From NCBI RefSeq assembly GCF_044465595.1, contig NZ_JBITLV010000001.1, positions 124,001 to 188,000 on the forward strand: 64,000 nucleotides of DNA, given 5' to 3'. Source of the stretch: Spongisporangium articulatum (GTDB lineage Bacteria; Actinomycetota; Actinomycetes; Actinomycetales; Kineosporiaceae). The translations under genes and the position numbers were made by a program. Below, piece after piece: positions 33,056-40,780 of the stretch. Position 1 is the first letter of the stretch; each line of letters starts with the position of its first letter. The notes under the pieces were generated by a model. That model was not told where the DNA came from. It made no database searches and saw only the letters and a list, made by a program, of their open reading frames with translations.

Positions 33056-34381
33056 TCAGGTGGCGAAAAGCAATACCAGGCCGGTGCAGGTGAGTCCCAC
33101 CATGAGCACCAGGAGGGGCACCTGCCCCAGCACCGCGGCCCGGCGCGGGAACAACCGGATCGCCCGGTCGTGGGCCAGCACCACGCCGAGCACGTGCCCG
33201 AGCACCACCGCGAGCACCTGGACGACGACCACCACGTTGGGGTCGGCCGGCGCCGACCACACCGAGACGGAGCCGACCGGGACGTCGCCGCGCGGGTGCA
33301 GGAGGTGGGGCAGGCCGCGCTGCCCCTCGATGACGAGCAGCGAGTAGTAGTGGGCCACGACGTAGCCCAGCGCCACCGGCACGACGGAGTGCGCGAAGGC
33401 CACCGGCATCGACTCGCCGCCCGGCCCCCGGCGCACCCCGGCGACCAGCCCGGCGAGCTCGGTGCAGGCCACGTACAGCCCCGACAGCAGCAGGATCGTC
33501 CCGAGCAGCCCCACCGTGGGCAGCAGGTACACCGGCAGCGTCGACTGCTGCACCCAGCCCGCCCAGTGCGGCGACCCGGACAACCCGTCGTAGGCCGTGG
33601 AGCCGAGCATCACCATGACGACCGCGACCAGCCCCGGGGCGGGGCGCAACGCGTCGAGCCCCGCCAGCGGCGAGCGCAGCACCACCTCCGCGCCCCGGCC
33701 GGCGGACCGCCGTCCGAGCACCGCGAACCGGCCGAACAGGCCCGACCAGGCCTCGAACGCGTCCGCCCGGTCGAACCACACCGACCCGTAGAGCATCGCC
33801 GCGAACAGGTGCACGACCGCGTACACGCCGATCACCCACCGGAACACGGGCAGCTCGGAGTTGTCCGGGTAGATCAGCTCCAGCCAGGTGAAGCAGAACA
33901 GGCCGACAGCCGCGGGCCAGTAGCCGATCCGCGCGGGCAGCGGGTAGGCGCCCTCGCGTGGGTCGAGCCGGGCCAACCCCAGCAGGCCACGGTGGATCAG
34001 CCGCAGCGGGTTGAGCCGCCGCCACACGTTGCCGAGCAGCACCGAGACGGGCACCAGGCCGACCCAGAAGTAGACGTAGACCAGCCACGGCATCGGGTTG
34101 TTGCCGGAGTCGACGCCGGTCAGCGCGAGCAGCAGGTAGACCAGCAGCAACCCCGCCAGCACGGTGACCGCGAGCCGGGCCCCGCGGGAGGAGACCAGGC
34201 GGGTCAGGCCGGGCAGGGGGCGCCCGGCGTCCCGCCCCTCGATCCGCGGTTCGCGCCACAGCAGCCCCAGCGCCAGGAACGAGACGACCACCGCGGCGGC
34301 GGCGCCGGCCACCGCCCAGCCGAACGGGAGCGGAAGGTCCTGACGGCCGCCGATACCGTGCGCCAGTAAGGCAGTCCTCAC
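33056..34381 (-). CDS. Polytopic membrane protein, unknown (often annotated fenitrothion hydrolase)
   Basis: A 441-residue protein with roughly 11 hydrophobic segments. Conserved-looking loops are GNVWRRLNPLRLIHRGLLGL, AMLYGSVWFDRADAFEAWSGLFGR and SVVPVALGYVVAHYYSLLVIEGQRG; the two His/Tyr-containing helices near the end recall metal- or heme-linked membrane proteins, but no function is established. Relatives carry the doubtful name fenitrothion hydrolase. GTG at 34381 is 7 nt after TACGTT and lacks an SD, so it is likely leaderless. It is divergent from the CDF exporter with only 23 bases between start codons and leads into serS. Confidence 0.75.
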   Translation of the reverse strand: MRTALLAHGIGGRQDLPLPFGWAVAGAAAAVVVSFLALGLLWREPRIEGRDAGRPLPGLTRLVSSRGARLAVTVLAGLLLVYLLLALTGVDSGNNPMPWLVYVYFWVGLVPVSVLLGNVWRRLNPLRLIHRGLLGLARLDPREGAYPLPARIGYWPAAVGLFCFTWLELIYPDNSELPVFRWVIGVYAVVHLFAAMLYGSVWFDRADAFEAWSGLFGRFAVLGRRSAGRGAEVVLRSPLAGLDALRPAPGLVAVVMVMLGSTAYDGLSGSPHWAGWVQQSTLPVYLLPTVGLLGTILLLSGLYVACTELAGLVAGVRRGPGGESMPVAFAHSVVPVALGYVVAHYYSLLVIEGQRGLPHLLHPRGDVPVGSVSVWSAPADPNVVVVVQVLAVVLGHVLGVVLAHDRAIRLFPRRAAVLGQVPLLVLMVGLTCTGLVLLFAT

Positions 34382-34388
34382 GGGCCAG

Positions 34389-34398
34389 AACGTACCCT
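34389..34398. promoter_or_regulatory. Overlapping divergent -10 hexamers for two leaderless genes
   Basis: In the 23-bp gap, TACCCT (34393-34398, plus) ends 6 nt before GTG 34405, and TACGTT (34394-34389, minus) ends 7 nt before GTG 34381. The hexamers overlap by two bases, so the two promoters should compete. Confidence 0.5.
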
Positions 34399-34404
34399 GG
34401 TGGC

Positions 34405-35358
34405 GTGACCGACCACGCCCACCCCCACCCGCAGGGGTCGGGCCACGGGCACGCCCACACCATCTCGGCGGACGCGGACGGCCGGCTGCTGCGCGTGGCC
34501 CTCGGCCTGCTGGTCACCTTCATGGCCGGCGAGGTGCTGGTCGGGATCGCGGCCCGCTCCCTGGCCCTGATCTCCGACGCCGCACACATGCTCACCGACG
34601 CCGCGGCGATCGTCCTGGCGCTGGCCGCGGCCCGGCTGGCCCGACGGCCCGCGACGGGACGGATGACGTACGGCTGGCGCCGCGTGGAGATCCTGGCCGC
34701 GCAGGCCAACGGGTTGACGCTCCTGCTGCTGTCCGTCTGGCTGGCCTACGAGTCGGTGCGCCGGTTGATCGACCCGCCCGAGGTCGAGGGCGGCCTGGTG
34801 CTCGGGACGGCGGTCGTCGGGGTGGCGGTGAACGTGGCCGCCACCTGGGTGCTGGCCCAGGCCGACCGCACCAGCCTGAACGTCGAGGGCGCCTTCCAGC
34901 ACGTGCTGACCGACCTCTACGCGTTCATCGCGACGGCGGTCGCGGGGGCCCTCGTCCTGACCACGGGCTGGAACCGGCTCGACCCCGTCGCGTCGCTCGT
35001 CGTCGTCGCGCTGATGACCCGCTCGGGGCTGCGGCTGGTGCGCGAGTCGGGGCGGATCTTCCTCGAGGCCGCGCCGGCGGGGCTCTCGCCGCAGGCCATC
35101 GGCGCGTCGCTGGCCGCGGTTCGGCTGGTGCACGAGGTGCATGACCTGCACGTCTGGGAGATCACGTCGGGACAGCCCGCCTTGAGCGCGCATGTGCTGG
35201 TCGAGCCCGGTGCCGACTGCCATGCTCTGCGGCTGGACCTGGAGTCGATGCTGACCCGGGACTACGCGATCGGGCACACCACCCTGCAGGTCGACCACGC
35301 ACCCGCGACCACGTTGCGGATCGGCCCGCCGCCCAGCGCCCACCCGCCGCACGGCTGA
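34405..35358 (+). CDS. Cation diffusion facilitator metal exporter
   Basis: A 317-residue CzcD/ZitB-type antiporter that expels zinc or related divalent metals. The His-rich N-terminus (DHAHPHPQGSGHGHAHT) precedes six helices; SDAAHMLTDAAA in helix 2 and HVLTDLYAF in helix 5 give the HxxxD and DxxxH-type metal ligands. The C-terminal cytosolic domain follows, with HEVHDLHVWEITSGQ. A weak leaderless promoter is inferred at 34393. Metal choice cannot be read. Its stop is 32 bases before the mutarotase start, and the two may be co-transcribed. Confidence 0.93.
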   Translation: MTDHAHPHPQGSGHGHAHTISADADGRLLRVALGLLVTFMAGEVLVGIAARSLALISDAAHMLTDAAAIVLALAAARLARRPATGRMTYGWRRVEILAAQANGLTLLLLSVWLAYESVRRLIDPPEVEGGLVLGTAVVGVAVNVAATWVLAQADRTSLNVEGAFQHVLTDLYAFIATAVAGALVLTTGWNRLDPVASLVVVALMTRSGLRLVRESGRIFLEAAPAGLSPQAIGASLAAVRLVHEVHDLHVWEITSGQPALSAHVLVEPGADCHALRLDLESMLTRDYAIGHTTLQVDHAPATTLRIGPPPSAHPPHG

Positions 35359-35390
35359 CCGTCCGGCCGGCCCGCCCAGGAGGAGACCGC

Positions 35391-36227
35391 ATGTCCTGCA
35401 CGCCGGTCACGGTGACCGCCCCCGACGGGGCCGCGCTGACCGCGTGCACGCACGGCGGCCACGTCCTGGGCTGGGTGCCGGTCGGCGGCGCGCAGCGGCT
35501 GTGGTTGTCGCCGACGGCGGAGTGCGGGCCGGGGCGCGCGATCCGCGGCGGCGTCCCGGTGATCTTCCCGCAGTTCGCGGGGCGCGGCCCGTTGCCCAAG
35601 CACGGGTTCGCGCGCGACCGCGCCTGGCAGCGGGTCGACGGCTGTCCCGCGGGGACGTGGGCGGCGACGTTGCGGGACGACGAGCAGACGCGCGCGCTCT
35701 GGCCGTACGCCTTCGAACTGCGCCTGACCGCGACCGTCGCCGCACAGGAGCTGACCATCGACCTCGAGGTGCGCAACGACGGCGCGCAGCCGTTCGAGTT
35801 CACCGCCGCGCTGCACGGCTACCTCGTGGTCCGCGACCCGCACGCCGAACTGGCCGGGCTGGGCGGGCTGCACGCGCAGGACAACGCGCGCCCGGAGCCG
35901 GCGGACGACGGCGACCCGGTGTGGCTCGGTGCCCCCGGGGAGTCGGTGCCGGCGCTGCAGCCGCGCGACGTGTCCCTGCTGGGGGCGACCGACCCGGTGG
36001 ACCTGGTCGACGGCACGCTCGGCCGGCTCACGCTCACCGCCGAGGCGTTCACCGACCGGGTCGTCTGGAACCCCGGTCCGGGGCATGGCCTGGCCGACGT
36101 CCCGGCCGGCGCCGAGGCCGGTTTCGTGTGCGTCGAGGCCGCGCGCCTGACGCCGGTCACGTTGCCCGCGGGGGCGACGTGGACCGGACGCCAGACGCTG
36201 CGTGCCGAACCGTCAGTTGCCCTGTAG
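35391..36227 (+). CDS. D-hexose-6-phosphate mutarotase (aldose 1-epimerase family)
   Basis: A 278-residue cytosolic enzyme that interconverts alpha and beta anomers of glucose 6-phosphate. Family signs are RAIRGGVPVIFPQFAGRGPLPKHGFARDRAW with the catalytic-type His, the ELTIDLEVRNDGAQPFEFTAALHGYLVV core, and DRVVWNPGPG near the end with a conserved Glu-type position in VCVEAAR. AGGAGGAGA precedes the ATG by 7 nt. Position after the metal exporter has no clear meaning. Conservation to the YeaD group is good. Confidence 0.9.
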   Translation: MSCTPVTVTAPDGAALTACTHGGHVLGWVPVGGAQRLWLSPTAECGPGRAIRGGVPVIFPQFAGRGPLPKHGFARDRAWQRVDGCPAGTWAATLRDDEQTRALWPYAFELRLTATVAAQELTIDLEVRNDGAQPFEFTAALHGYLVVRDPHAELAGLGGLHAQDNARPEPADDGDPVWLGAPGESVPALQPRDVSLLGATDPVDLVDGTLGRLTLTAEAFTDRVVWNPGPGHGLADVPAGAEAGFVCVEAARLTPVTLPAGATWTGRQTLRAEPSVAL

Positions 36228-36232
36228 AAGAA

Positions 36233-36290
36233 CACCTTTGACCGGCGCGTAGGGTAACGCCGAAGTGGCCGTGACCAGCACCTTTGACCG
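36233..36290 (+). repeat. Direct repeat CACCTTTGACCG with possible promoter
   Basis: CACCTTTGACCG occurs at 36233-36244 and 36279-36290. In the second copy TTGACC (36284-36289) is 18 bp before TAATGG (36308-36313), a fair promoter pointing at the hairpin at 36354, with no gene on the plus strand beyond it. Confidence 0.4.
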
Positions 36291-36353
36291 CTCGACGTCA
36301 CACAGCGTAATGGGGCTTTGCGCTTGTGCAGTCGGCATGGCAATATCTCTCAC

Positions 36354-36378
36354 GCACCGGCGCCAAGAGCGCCGGTGC
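36354..36378. terminator. Perfect 10-bp hairpin between mutarotase and HNH gene
   Basis: GCACCGGCGC (36354-36363) and GCGCCGGTGC (36369-36378) flank a CAAGA loop. It lies between convergent stops and should end both transcripts. Confidence 0.75.
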
Positions 36379-36423
36379 ACCAGTTTGGGCGGGTTCGAGG
36401 GCCGGGCCAGGAGCAGACCCGGT

Positions 36424-36918
36424 CTAGGCCGCCGCCGCCAGGTACTCCTCCCACTGCGGGTCGCGCACGTCGGCGCCGCGCACCACCCACTGCGGGCCCC
36501 GGGGGACGCCGGGCCGCACCCGCAGAGTCCAGCCCTTCTCCTCCGGGGTGCGGTTGCCCTTCACGTTGTTGCACCGCACGCAGCAGGCGACGAGGTTCTC
36601 CCACGTGTCCCGGCCCCCGCGGCTGCGGGGCAGGACGTGGTCGATGGTCGTGGCGTGCAGGCCGCAGTACGCGCACCGGTGGTCGTCGCGGCGCAGGACC
36701 CCGCGCCGGCTCACCGGCACCGACCGGCCGTGCGGGACGCGCACGTAGCGGCCGAGCACGATGACCGAGGGCCGGGGCAGGATGACGCTCCCGCTGACGA
36801 CCGGGACCGGCCCGTCGGCGATGACCGTCGCCTTGCCCGCCAGCACGAGCACCAGGGCCCGCCGGAACGAGACGACCGCGAGTGGCTCGTACCCCGCATT
36901 GAGAACCAGAGTGCGCAT
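36424..36918 (-). CDS. HNH endonuclease
   Basis: A 164-residue HNH-type nuclease or nickase. The Zn-finger/HNH core is RDDHRCAYCGLHATTIDHVLPRSRGG then TWENLVACCVRCNNVKGNRTPEE, giving the two Cys pairs, the DH of the active site and the final Asn/His-type position. The N-terminal half, MRTLVLNAGYEPLAVVSFRRALVLVLAGKA, is a conserved leader domain typical of chromosomal HNH proteins in actinobacteria, not of group I introns. ATG at 36918 is used since GGGGAGG lies 4 nt before it. Its start overlaps the stop of the small ORF upstream (TGATG). Role is unknown. Confidence 0.9.
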   Translation of the reverse strand: MRTLVLNAGYEPLAVVSFRRALVLVLAGKATVIADGPVPVVSGSVILPRPSVIVLGRYVRVPHGRSVPVSRRGVLRRDDHRCAYCGLHATTIDHVLPRSRGGRDTWENLVACCVRCNNVKGNRTPEEKGWTLRVRPGVPRGPQWVVRGADVRDPQWEEYLAAAA

Positions 36919-37136
36919 CACGCCTCCCCTGCCGACAACGTGCCGCAGGCGATTGCGGTGGCCGCCGTTCCACGGTGAGGCCGTGTGATCGGCCTCGGGA
37001 CGACGAAAGGCGCCGTTCCCAACGGAACGACGCCCTGGCTCGCGCGCGGCTGGACCACCGGTAGTAGTGGTACCACCGGTAACCGGACACTCGTACTCGC
37101 CAGGGCGGCAATGACACTGCGCAGCGCGTCAGGCAT
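36918..37136 (-). CDS. 72-codon ORF translationally coupled to the HNH gene
   Basis: A possible small protein, MPDALRSVIAALASTSVRLPVVPLLPVVQPRASQG and onward, or a leader peptide. GAGGAGG lies 5 nt before the ATG at 37136, and its TGA shares a base with the HNH ATG. It contains a rare TTA codon and runs of A-ending codons, unlike neighbours. A hairpin CGTTCC/GGAACG with flanking GGCG/CGCC at 37009-37034, followed on the minus strand by TTT, lies inside the ORF and resembles an attenuator. No homologous family is known to me. Coding status is not certain. Confidence 0.5.
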   Translation of the reverse strand: MPDALRSVIAALASTSVRLPVVPLLPVVQPRASQGVVPLGTAPFVVPRPITRPHRGTAATAIACGTLSAGEA

Positions 37137-37270
37137 CACGACCTCCTCAGCTCGCACAACACCCGATGGACTCTTCGCAGAGTAAGCGCATCGACCCCAC
37201 GAATCACTTCTTTTCTACCGAGGCGAGTCGTGCTAGTGGTGACGGCCGGGAAAACTCTGTCGGCAAAAAG

Positions 37271-37311
37271 CGATCGGCACCGGCCCCTGCGGAGGGGGTC
37301 GGTGCCGATCG
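37271..37311 (-). terminator. Strong intrinsic terminator after the NlpC/P60 gene
   Basis: CGATCGGCACCGGCCCC (37271-37287) pairs with the region 37295-37311 (ends GGTGCCGATCG). On the minus strand the stem is followed by CTTTTTG, a U-run seldom seen in this window. Confidence 0.85.
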
Positions 37312-37361
37312 TCGAAGCTGTGTCGCGGAGTTGAAGCCGTACTGCGGAGTTTCGGTCTCGC

Positions 37362-38099
37362 TCAGAACCGGCCGAAGACGACCGAGCTGCTGTAGATCTC
37401 GCGCTTGGAGGTGACGTGGCCGGTGCTGCCGGCGTCGATCATCATGTTGTCGCCCGCGTAGATGCCCACGTGGTACGCGCGGCCCCCGCTCAAGAAGAAG
37501 ACCAGGTCGCCGGGGACGGCCTGGTCGCGGGAGATGCGCGTGCTGGCGATCAACTGCTCGTTCGCCGTGCGCGGGAGGTTGATGCCGGCGAGGCGGTACA
37601 CGTAGCCGGTCAGGCCCGAGCAGTCCCAGCCGTTCGGCGTGGTGCCGCCGTAGACGTACTTGACGCCCAGGTAGCGCGAGGCGATGGCCACGATCGAGGC
37701 GCCCTTCGAGCTGCCGAAGCTGCCGAGGTCGAACGACGGACCCTGGCTCTTCGGAACGGCCTTGAAGGCGCCGGTCTCGAAGGTGACCGCGGCGGCCGCG
37801 GGGGCGGTCAGCTCGGTGGCCGAGGAGTCGGTGGCGCCGACCGCCGACAGCAGGCCGCTCTGCAGGGCCATGCCGGGCTGGACGGCGATCGGGGCGGTGG
37901 CGGGCGCAGCGGCCTCGGCACCGGAGGTGGCCGCGTTCGCGGGAAGGCCCATCGTGGCCACGAGCCCGCTGGACATGGCCAGCACGACACCGCCACGACC
38001 GAGTGTTCCCACGTGGTCGGTGACGGCGTTGGATAACGACGTAAGGGGCGTACTAGGTCGAACTGTCGCGCGGTGACGCGACGTTGCTCGAGTAGTCAC
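37362..38099 (-). CDS. NlpC/P60 peptidoglycan endopeptidase, secreted
   Basis: A 245-residue cell-wall hydrolase. A signal sequence, GGVVLAMSSGLVATMGLPANAA, is followed by an Ala/Pro/Thr-rich linker of about 70 residues, then the catalytic domain: IVAIASRYLGVKYVYGGTTPNGWDCSGLTGYVYRL with the nucleophile Cys, and GDLVFFLSGGRAYHVGIYAG with the His, cleaving D-Glu-mesoDAP stem peptides. GTG at 38099 is chosen because GGAGAAGG lies 6 nt upstream; the in-frame GTG at 38156 is inside the riboswitch. The c-di-AMP riboswitch would link wall hydrolysis to second-messenger level. Confidence 0.93.
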   Translation of the reverse strand: MTTRATSRHRATVRPSTPLTSLSNAVTDHVGTLGRGGVVLAMSSGLVATMGLPANAATSGAEAAAPATAPIAVQPGMALQSGLLSAVGATDSSATELTAPAAAAVTFETGAFKAVPKSQGPSFDLGSFGSSKGASIVAIASRYLGVKYVYGGTTPNGWDCSGLTGYVYRLAGINLPRTANEQLIASTRISRDQAVPGDLVFFLSGGRAYHVGIYAGDNMMIDAGSTGHVTSKREIYSSSVVFGRF

Positions 38100-38102
38100 T
38101 TT

Positions 38103-38310
38103 CAGCCTTCTCCGTACGCCTTCGAGGTGAGCTGTCGGGTTCGGGTGGGAGATCACCCGGCCGGAAGGTTCCCGGCTTCACCCCAAGGACCGCAGGGAGC
38201 ACGGCCCGAAAGTGGTTCCCCCGCCTCTGCCATGCGGTGTTGTAGCTGGCCCCGGAGCCAGTGGCAGAGCTCGGCGTCCGACCCGGGGGCTTCTCGGAGG
38301 GAGAGAAGCG
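38103..38310 (-). ncRNA. c-di-AMP riboswitch (ydaO-yuaA leader)
   Basis: The 5' leader of the NlpC/P60 gene has the conserved blocks of this class: GGGGGAACCA (38213-38222), TTGGGGTGAA (38177-38186), then CGACAGCTCACCTCG (38123-38137), separated by the expected stems, all read on the minus strand. This class binds cyclic di-AMP and turns expression of wall hydrolases off in actinobacteria. Position directly before such a gene fits. Confidence 0.93.
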
Positions 38311-38316
38311 ATCGAG

Positions 38317-38346
38317 AACGTATCCCATGCCCCGGGGGGATGTCAC
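38317..38346 (-). promoter_or_regulatory. Promoter of the riboswitch-NlpC/P60 transcript
   Basis: GTGACA (38346-38341) and TACGTT (38322-38317) on the minus strand are 18 bp apart. A start near 38310 matches the riboswitch 5' end. Confidence 0.65.
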
Positions 38347-38512
38347 GTCTGTGTCACGGTGACATCCGATTTCTTTACGTTGAGTTACCAAGATCCTACG
38401 TTCTGCCTAGGACTCACTCGCTCAGACATGGCGAAACCGGACAGACGGTAACTGGTTGAAAGCCGGACAGAGAGCCCGGCCCGGCTGAGGCCGCGGAGGC
38501 GGCGCGGAGGCC
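38347..38512. other. Intergenic stretch upstream of the riboswitch promoter
   Basis: AT-richer than its surroundings, with GTGACATCCGATTTC. No gene, tRNA or clear hairpin was seen. Confidence 0.4.
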
Positions 38513-38556
38513 GCTCAGACGACCGTCAGACGGGCGCTCAGACGACCGTCAGACGG
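38513..38556. repeat. Tandem 21-bp repeat at the ideR 3' end
   Basis: The unit at 38513-38533, beginning GCTCAGACGACCGTCAG, recurs at 38536-38556 and spans the ideR stop codon, so the stop region is duplicated just downstream of the gene. Confidence 0.8.
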
Positions 38557-39280
38557 CCTGGACGAACACGTGCCGGGCGACGTCCGGCAGCAGCTGCACG
38601 GAGCCCGCCGAGCCCGCCGAGCCCGCCGAGCCCGCCACGCCGGCTTCGGGCGCGACGTCCAGCGAGTACCCCGACGACGTGCGGGAGGCGACCACGACGC
38701 TGCCCGGCTTCAGCCCGGCCTCGGCGAAGCGATGCATCACGTCGTTGTCGATCTGCAGCCGCTCACCGAGCCGCCGGACCAGCAGCGAGGCCCCGTCGGC
38801 GACCAGCGCGTCCGGCAGGCTCAGCACGCCCTCGCGGAACGCGTCGGGCGAGCTCGCCGCGCCGCCCAGCTCCTCCAGCCCCGGGATCGGGTTGCCGTAG
38901 GGGCTCTCGAGCGTGTCGCCGAGCATGGCGAGCAGCTTCTCCTCGACGTGGTCGCTCATCACGTGCTCCCACCGGCAGGCCTCTTCGTGGACCAGCTCCC
39001 ACTCCAGCCCGATGACGTCGACCAGCAGTCGCTCGGCGAGCCGGTGCTTGCGCATGACGCGGGTGGCCTTGGCCCGGCCCAGGTCGGTCAGCTCGAGGTG
39101 CCGGTCGCCGGAGACGTGCAACAGTCCGTCCCGTTCCATCCGGGCGACCGTCTGCGACACCGTCGGCCCGGAGTGGCCGAGACGCTCGGCGATGCGGGCG
39201 CGCAGGGGGACGACGCCCTCCTCCTCGAGCTCGAAGATCGTCCGGAGGTACATCTCGGTGGTGTCGATGAGGTCGCTCAC
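38549..39280 (-). CDS. ideR: Iron-dependent repressor IdeR/DtxR
   Basis: A 243-residue metal-dependent regulator that represses iron uptake genes when Fe(II) is bound. It is close to mycobacterial IdeR over 140 residues: TTEMYLRTIFELEEEG with Met10, SGPTVSQTVARMERDGLLHV (helix-turn-helix), VMRKHRLAERLL and HEEACRWEHVMSDHVE, supplying the His, Cys, Glu and Met ligands of both metal sites. The C-terminal SH3-like FeoA domain ends in an AGSAGSAGSAGS repeat from four 9-bp units (38597-38635). GTG at 39280 follows AAGGAG by 9 nt. It is divergent from photolyase. Confidence 0.95.
   Translation of the reverse strand: MSDLIDTTEMYLRTIFELEEEGVVPLRARIAERLGHSGPTVSQTVARMERDGLLHVSGDRHLELTDLGRAKATRVMRKHRLAERLLVDVIGLEWELVHEEACRWEHVMSDHVEEKLLAMLGDTLESPYGNPIPGLEELGGAASSPDAFREGVLSLPDALVADGASLLVRRLGERLQIDNDVMHRFAEAGLKPGSVVVASRTSSGYSLDVAPEAGVAGSAGSAGSAGSVQLLPDVARHVFVQAV
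38597..38635. repeat. Four 9-bp units inside ideR
   Basis: GCCGAGCCC-type units repeat about four times and encode AGS repeats near the IdeR C-terminus, in the linker before the last strand. Length could vary between strains. Confidence 0.75.
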
Positions 39281-39354
39281 GTGCGCATTCTCCTTCACGC
39301 GGAGGCTGTCGCGCACCCATGACGCTGTGTTCTCCGCCGTAGGCTGAACGCTCG

Positions 39355-40746
39355 ATGCCCCCCTCTGCTTCCGGCCCCGGATCCCGCACGGTCCTGTGGT
39401 TCCGCCGCGACCTGCGCGTGCAGGACCATCCGGCCCTGGTGCGGGCCGCCGCCGACGGGGCCCACGTCGTCCCGCTGTTCGTCCTCGACCCCGCCCTGCT
39501 CGAGCCCGCGGGCGAGCCGCGCCGCGCGTGGCTGGCCCGCTCACTCGCCGCGCTCGACGCGACCCTCCAGTCTTCGGGGGGCCACCTGGTGGTCCGGACC
39601 GGGAAACCCGAGGACGTCGTCCCCGAGGTCGCCCGGGAGGCGGGCGCCGAGCAGGTGTTCGTCACCGCGGACGCCGGGCCGTACGGCCGGGCGCGCGACG
39701 CGCGGGTCGCCCGGGCGCTCGAGGACGGCGGCCGCCGGCTGCGCGCCGTCGGCTCCCCCTACGCCGTGGGCCCGGGATCGCTGCTCACCGGCGGCGGGAC
39801 GCCGTACCAGGTGTTCACCCCGTTCAGCCGGGCCTGGCTGGAGCACGGCTGGCCCGAACCGGCCGGGCGGCCCCGGCCGCACTGGGCGGACGCGGCCGGC
39901 GACGGAACTGGCATATCAGTTCCCGACCAGTCCCTCGGGGGCGTGGAGCCCGGTGAGGCGGCCGCGCGGCGCCGGTGGCGGGAGTTCCTCGAGGACGGCC
40001 TGGCGGACTACGCGGACCGCCGCGACCGCCCCGACCTGTTCGGTACCTCGCAGCTGTCGGCGGCCCTGAAGTTCGGCGAGATCCACCCGCGCACCCTGCT
40101 GCACGACCTCCGGGAGGTGAGCTCCCGGCGTCCCACCCTCGCGGCGGGCGCCGAGGCCTTCCGGGCCGAACTGTGCTGGCGCGAGTTCTACGCCGACGTC
40201 CTGTGGCACCGGCCCGAGACGGCCCGCGAGTACCTGCGCCCGCAGTACGCGCGGATGCGCTACGACGAGCCGGGCGCGGCGTTCGAGGCGTGGACGCAGG
40301 GTCGCACCGGGTTCCCGCTGGTCGACGCCGGGATGCGCCAGCTGCTGGCCGACGCCTGGATGCACAACCGGGTCCGGATGCTGGTGGCCAGCTTCCTGGT
40401 CAAGGACCTGCACGTGGAGTGGCAGCACGGCGCCCGCTGGTTCATGCAGCACCTGCGCGACGGCGACCTGGCCAGCAACCAGCACGGCTGGCAGTGGGTG
40501 GCCGGCTGCGGCACCGACGCGGCGCCCTACTTCCGCGTGTTCAACCCGGTCACGCAGGGGAAGAAGTTCGACCCGGACGGCGCGTACGTGCGCAGGTACG
40601 TGCCGGAACTCGCGCACCTGCCGGGCGGCGCGGCCCACGAACCGTGGAAGCACCCCGAGGGCTACGCCCACGGATACCCGGAACCGGTGGTCGACCACGG
40701 GGCCGAACGGGTGGAAGCGTTGAGCCGCTACGACGAGGTGCGCTGA
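39355..40746 (+). CDS. phrB: Deoxyribodipyrimidine photolyase (class I CPD)
   Basis: A 463-residue FAD enzyme that splits UV-induced pyrimidine dimers with blue light. The N-terminal VLWFRRDLRVQDHPALVRAA antenna domain is followed by FRAELCWREFYADVLWHRPET, then the FAD pocket FPLVDAGMRQLLADAWMHNRVRMLVASFLVKDL and DLASNQHGWQWVAGCGTDAAPYFRVFNP with the Trp residues of electron transfer. Length and motifs are complete. TAGGCT lies 11 nt before the ATG. It is divergent from ideR; the downstream gap holds an antisense element. Confidence 0.95.
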   Translation: MPPSASGPGSRTVLWFRRDLRVQDHPALVRAAADGAHVVPLFVLDPALLEPAGEPRRAWLARSLAALDATLQSSGGHLVVRTGKPEDVVPEVAREAGAEQVFVTADAGPYGRARDARVARALEDGGRRLRAVGSPYAVGPGSLLTGGGTPYQVFTPFSRAWLEHGWPEPAGRPRPHWADAAGDGTGISVPDQSLGGVEPGEAAARRRWREFLEDGLADYADRRDRPDLFGTSQLSAALKFGEIHPRTLLHDLREVSSRRPTLAAGAEAFRAELCWREFYADVLWHRPETAREYLRPQYARMRYDEPGAAFEAWTQGRTGFPLVDAGMRQLLADAWMHNRVRMLVASFLVKDLHVEWQHGARWFMQHLRDGDLASNQHGWQWVAGCGTDAAPYFRVFNPVTQGKKFDPDGAYVRRYVPELAHLPGGAAHEPWKHPEGYAHGYPEPVVDHGAERVEALSRYDEVR

Positions 40747-40780
40747 GGCTGCCGGCGACTCACCGGCCCCGGCGAGCAGA

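Noticed and set aside
33059..34369. Plus-strand open frame across the membrane-protein gene
   Set aside because: Made of Gln/Arg/His/Pro-rich low-complexity sequence with no motif; antisense shadow.
36985..37185. Plus-strand ORF over the HNH leader
   Set aside because: Composition is Thr/Gly-rich and no ribosome site is present, whereas the minus-strand ORF has a strong one.
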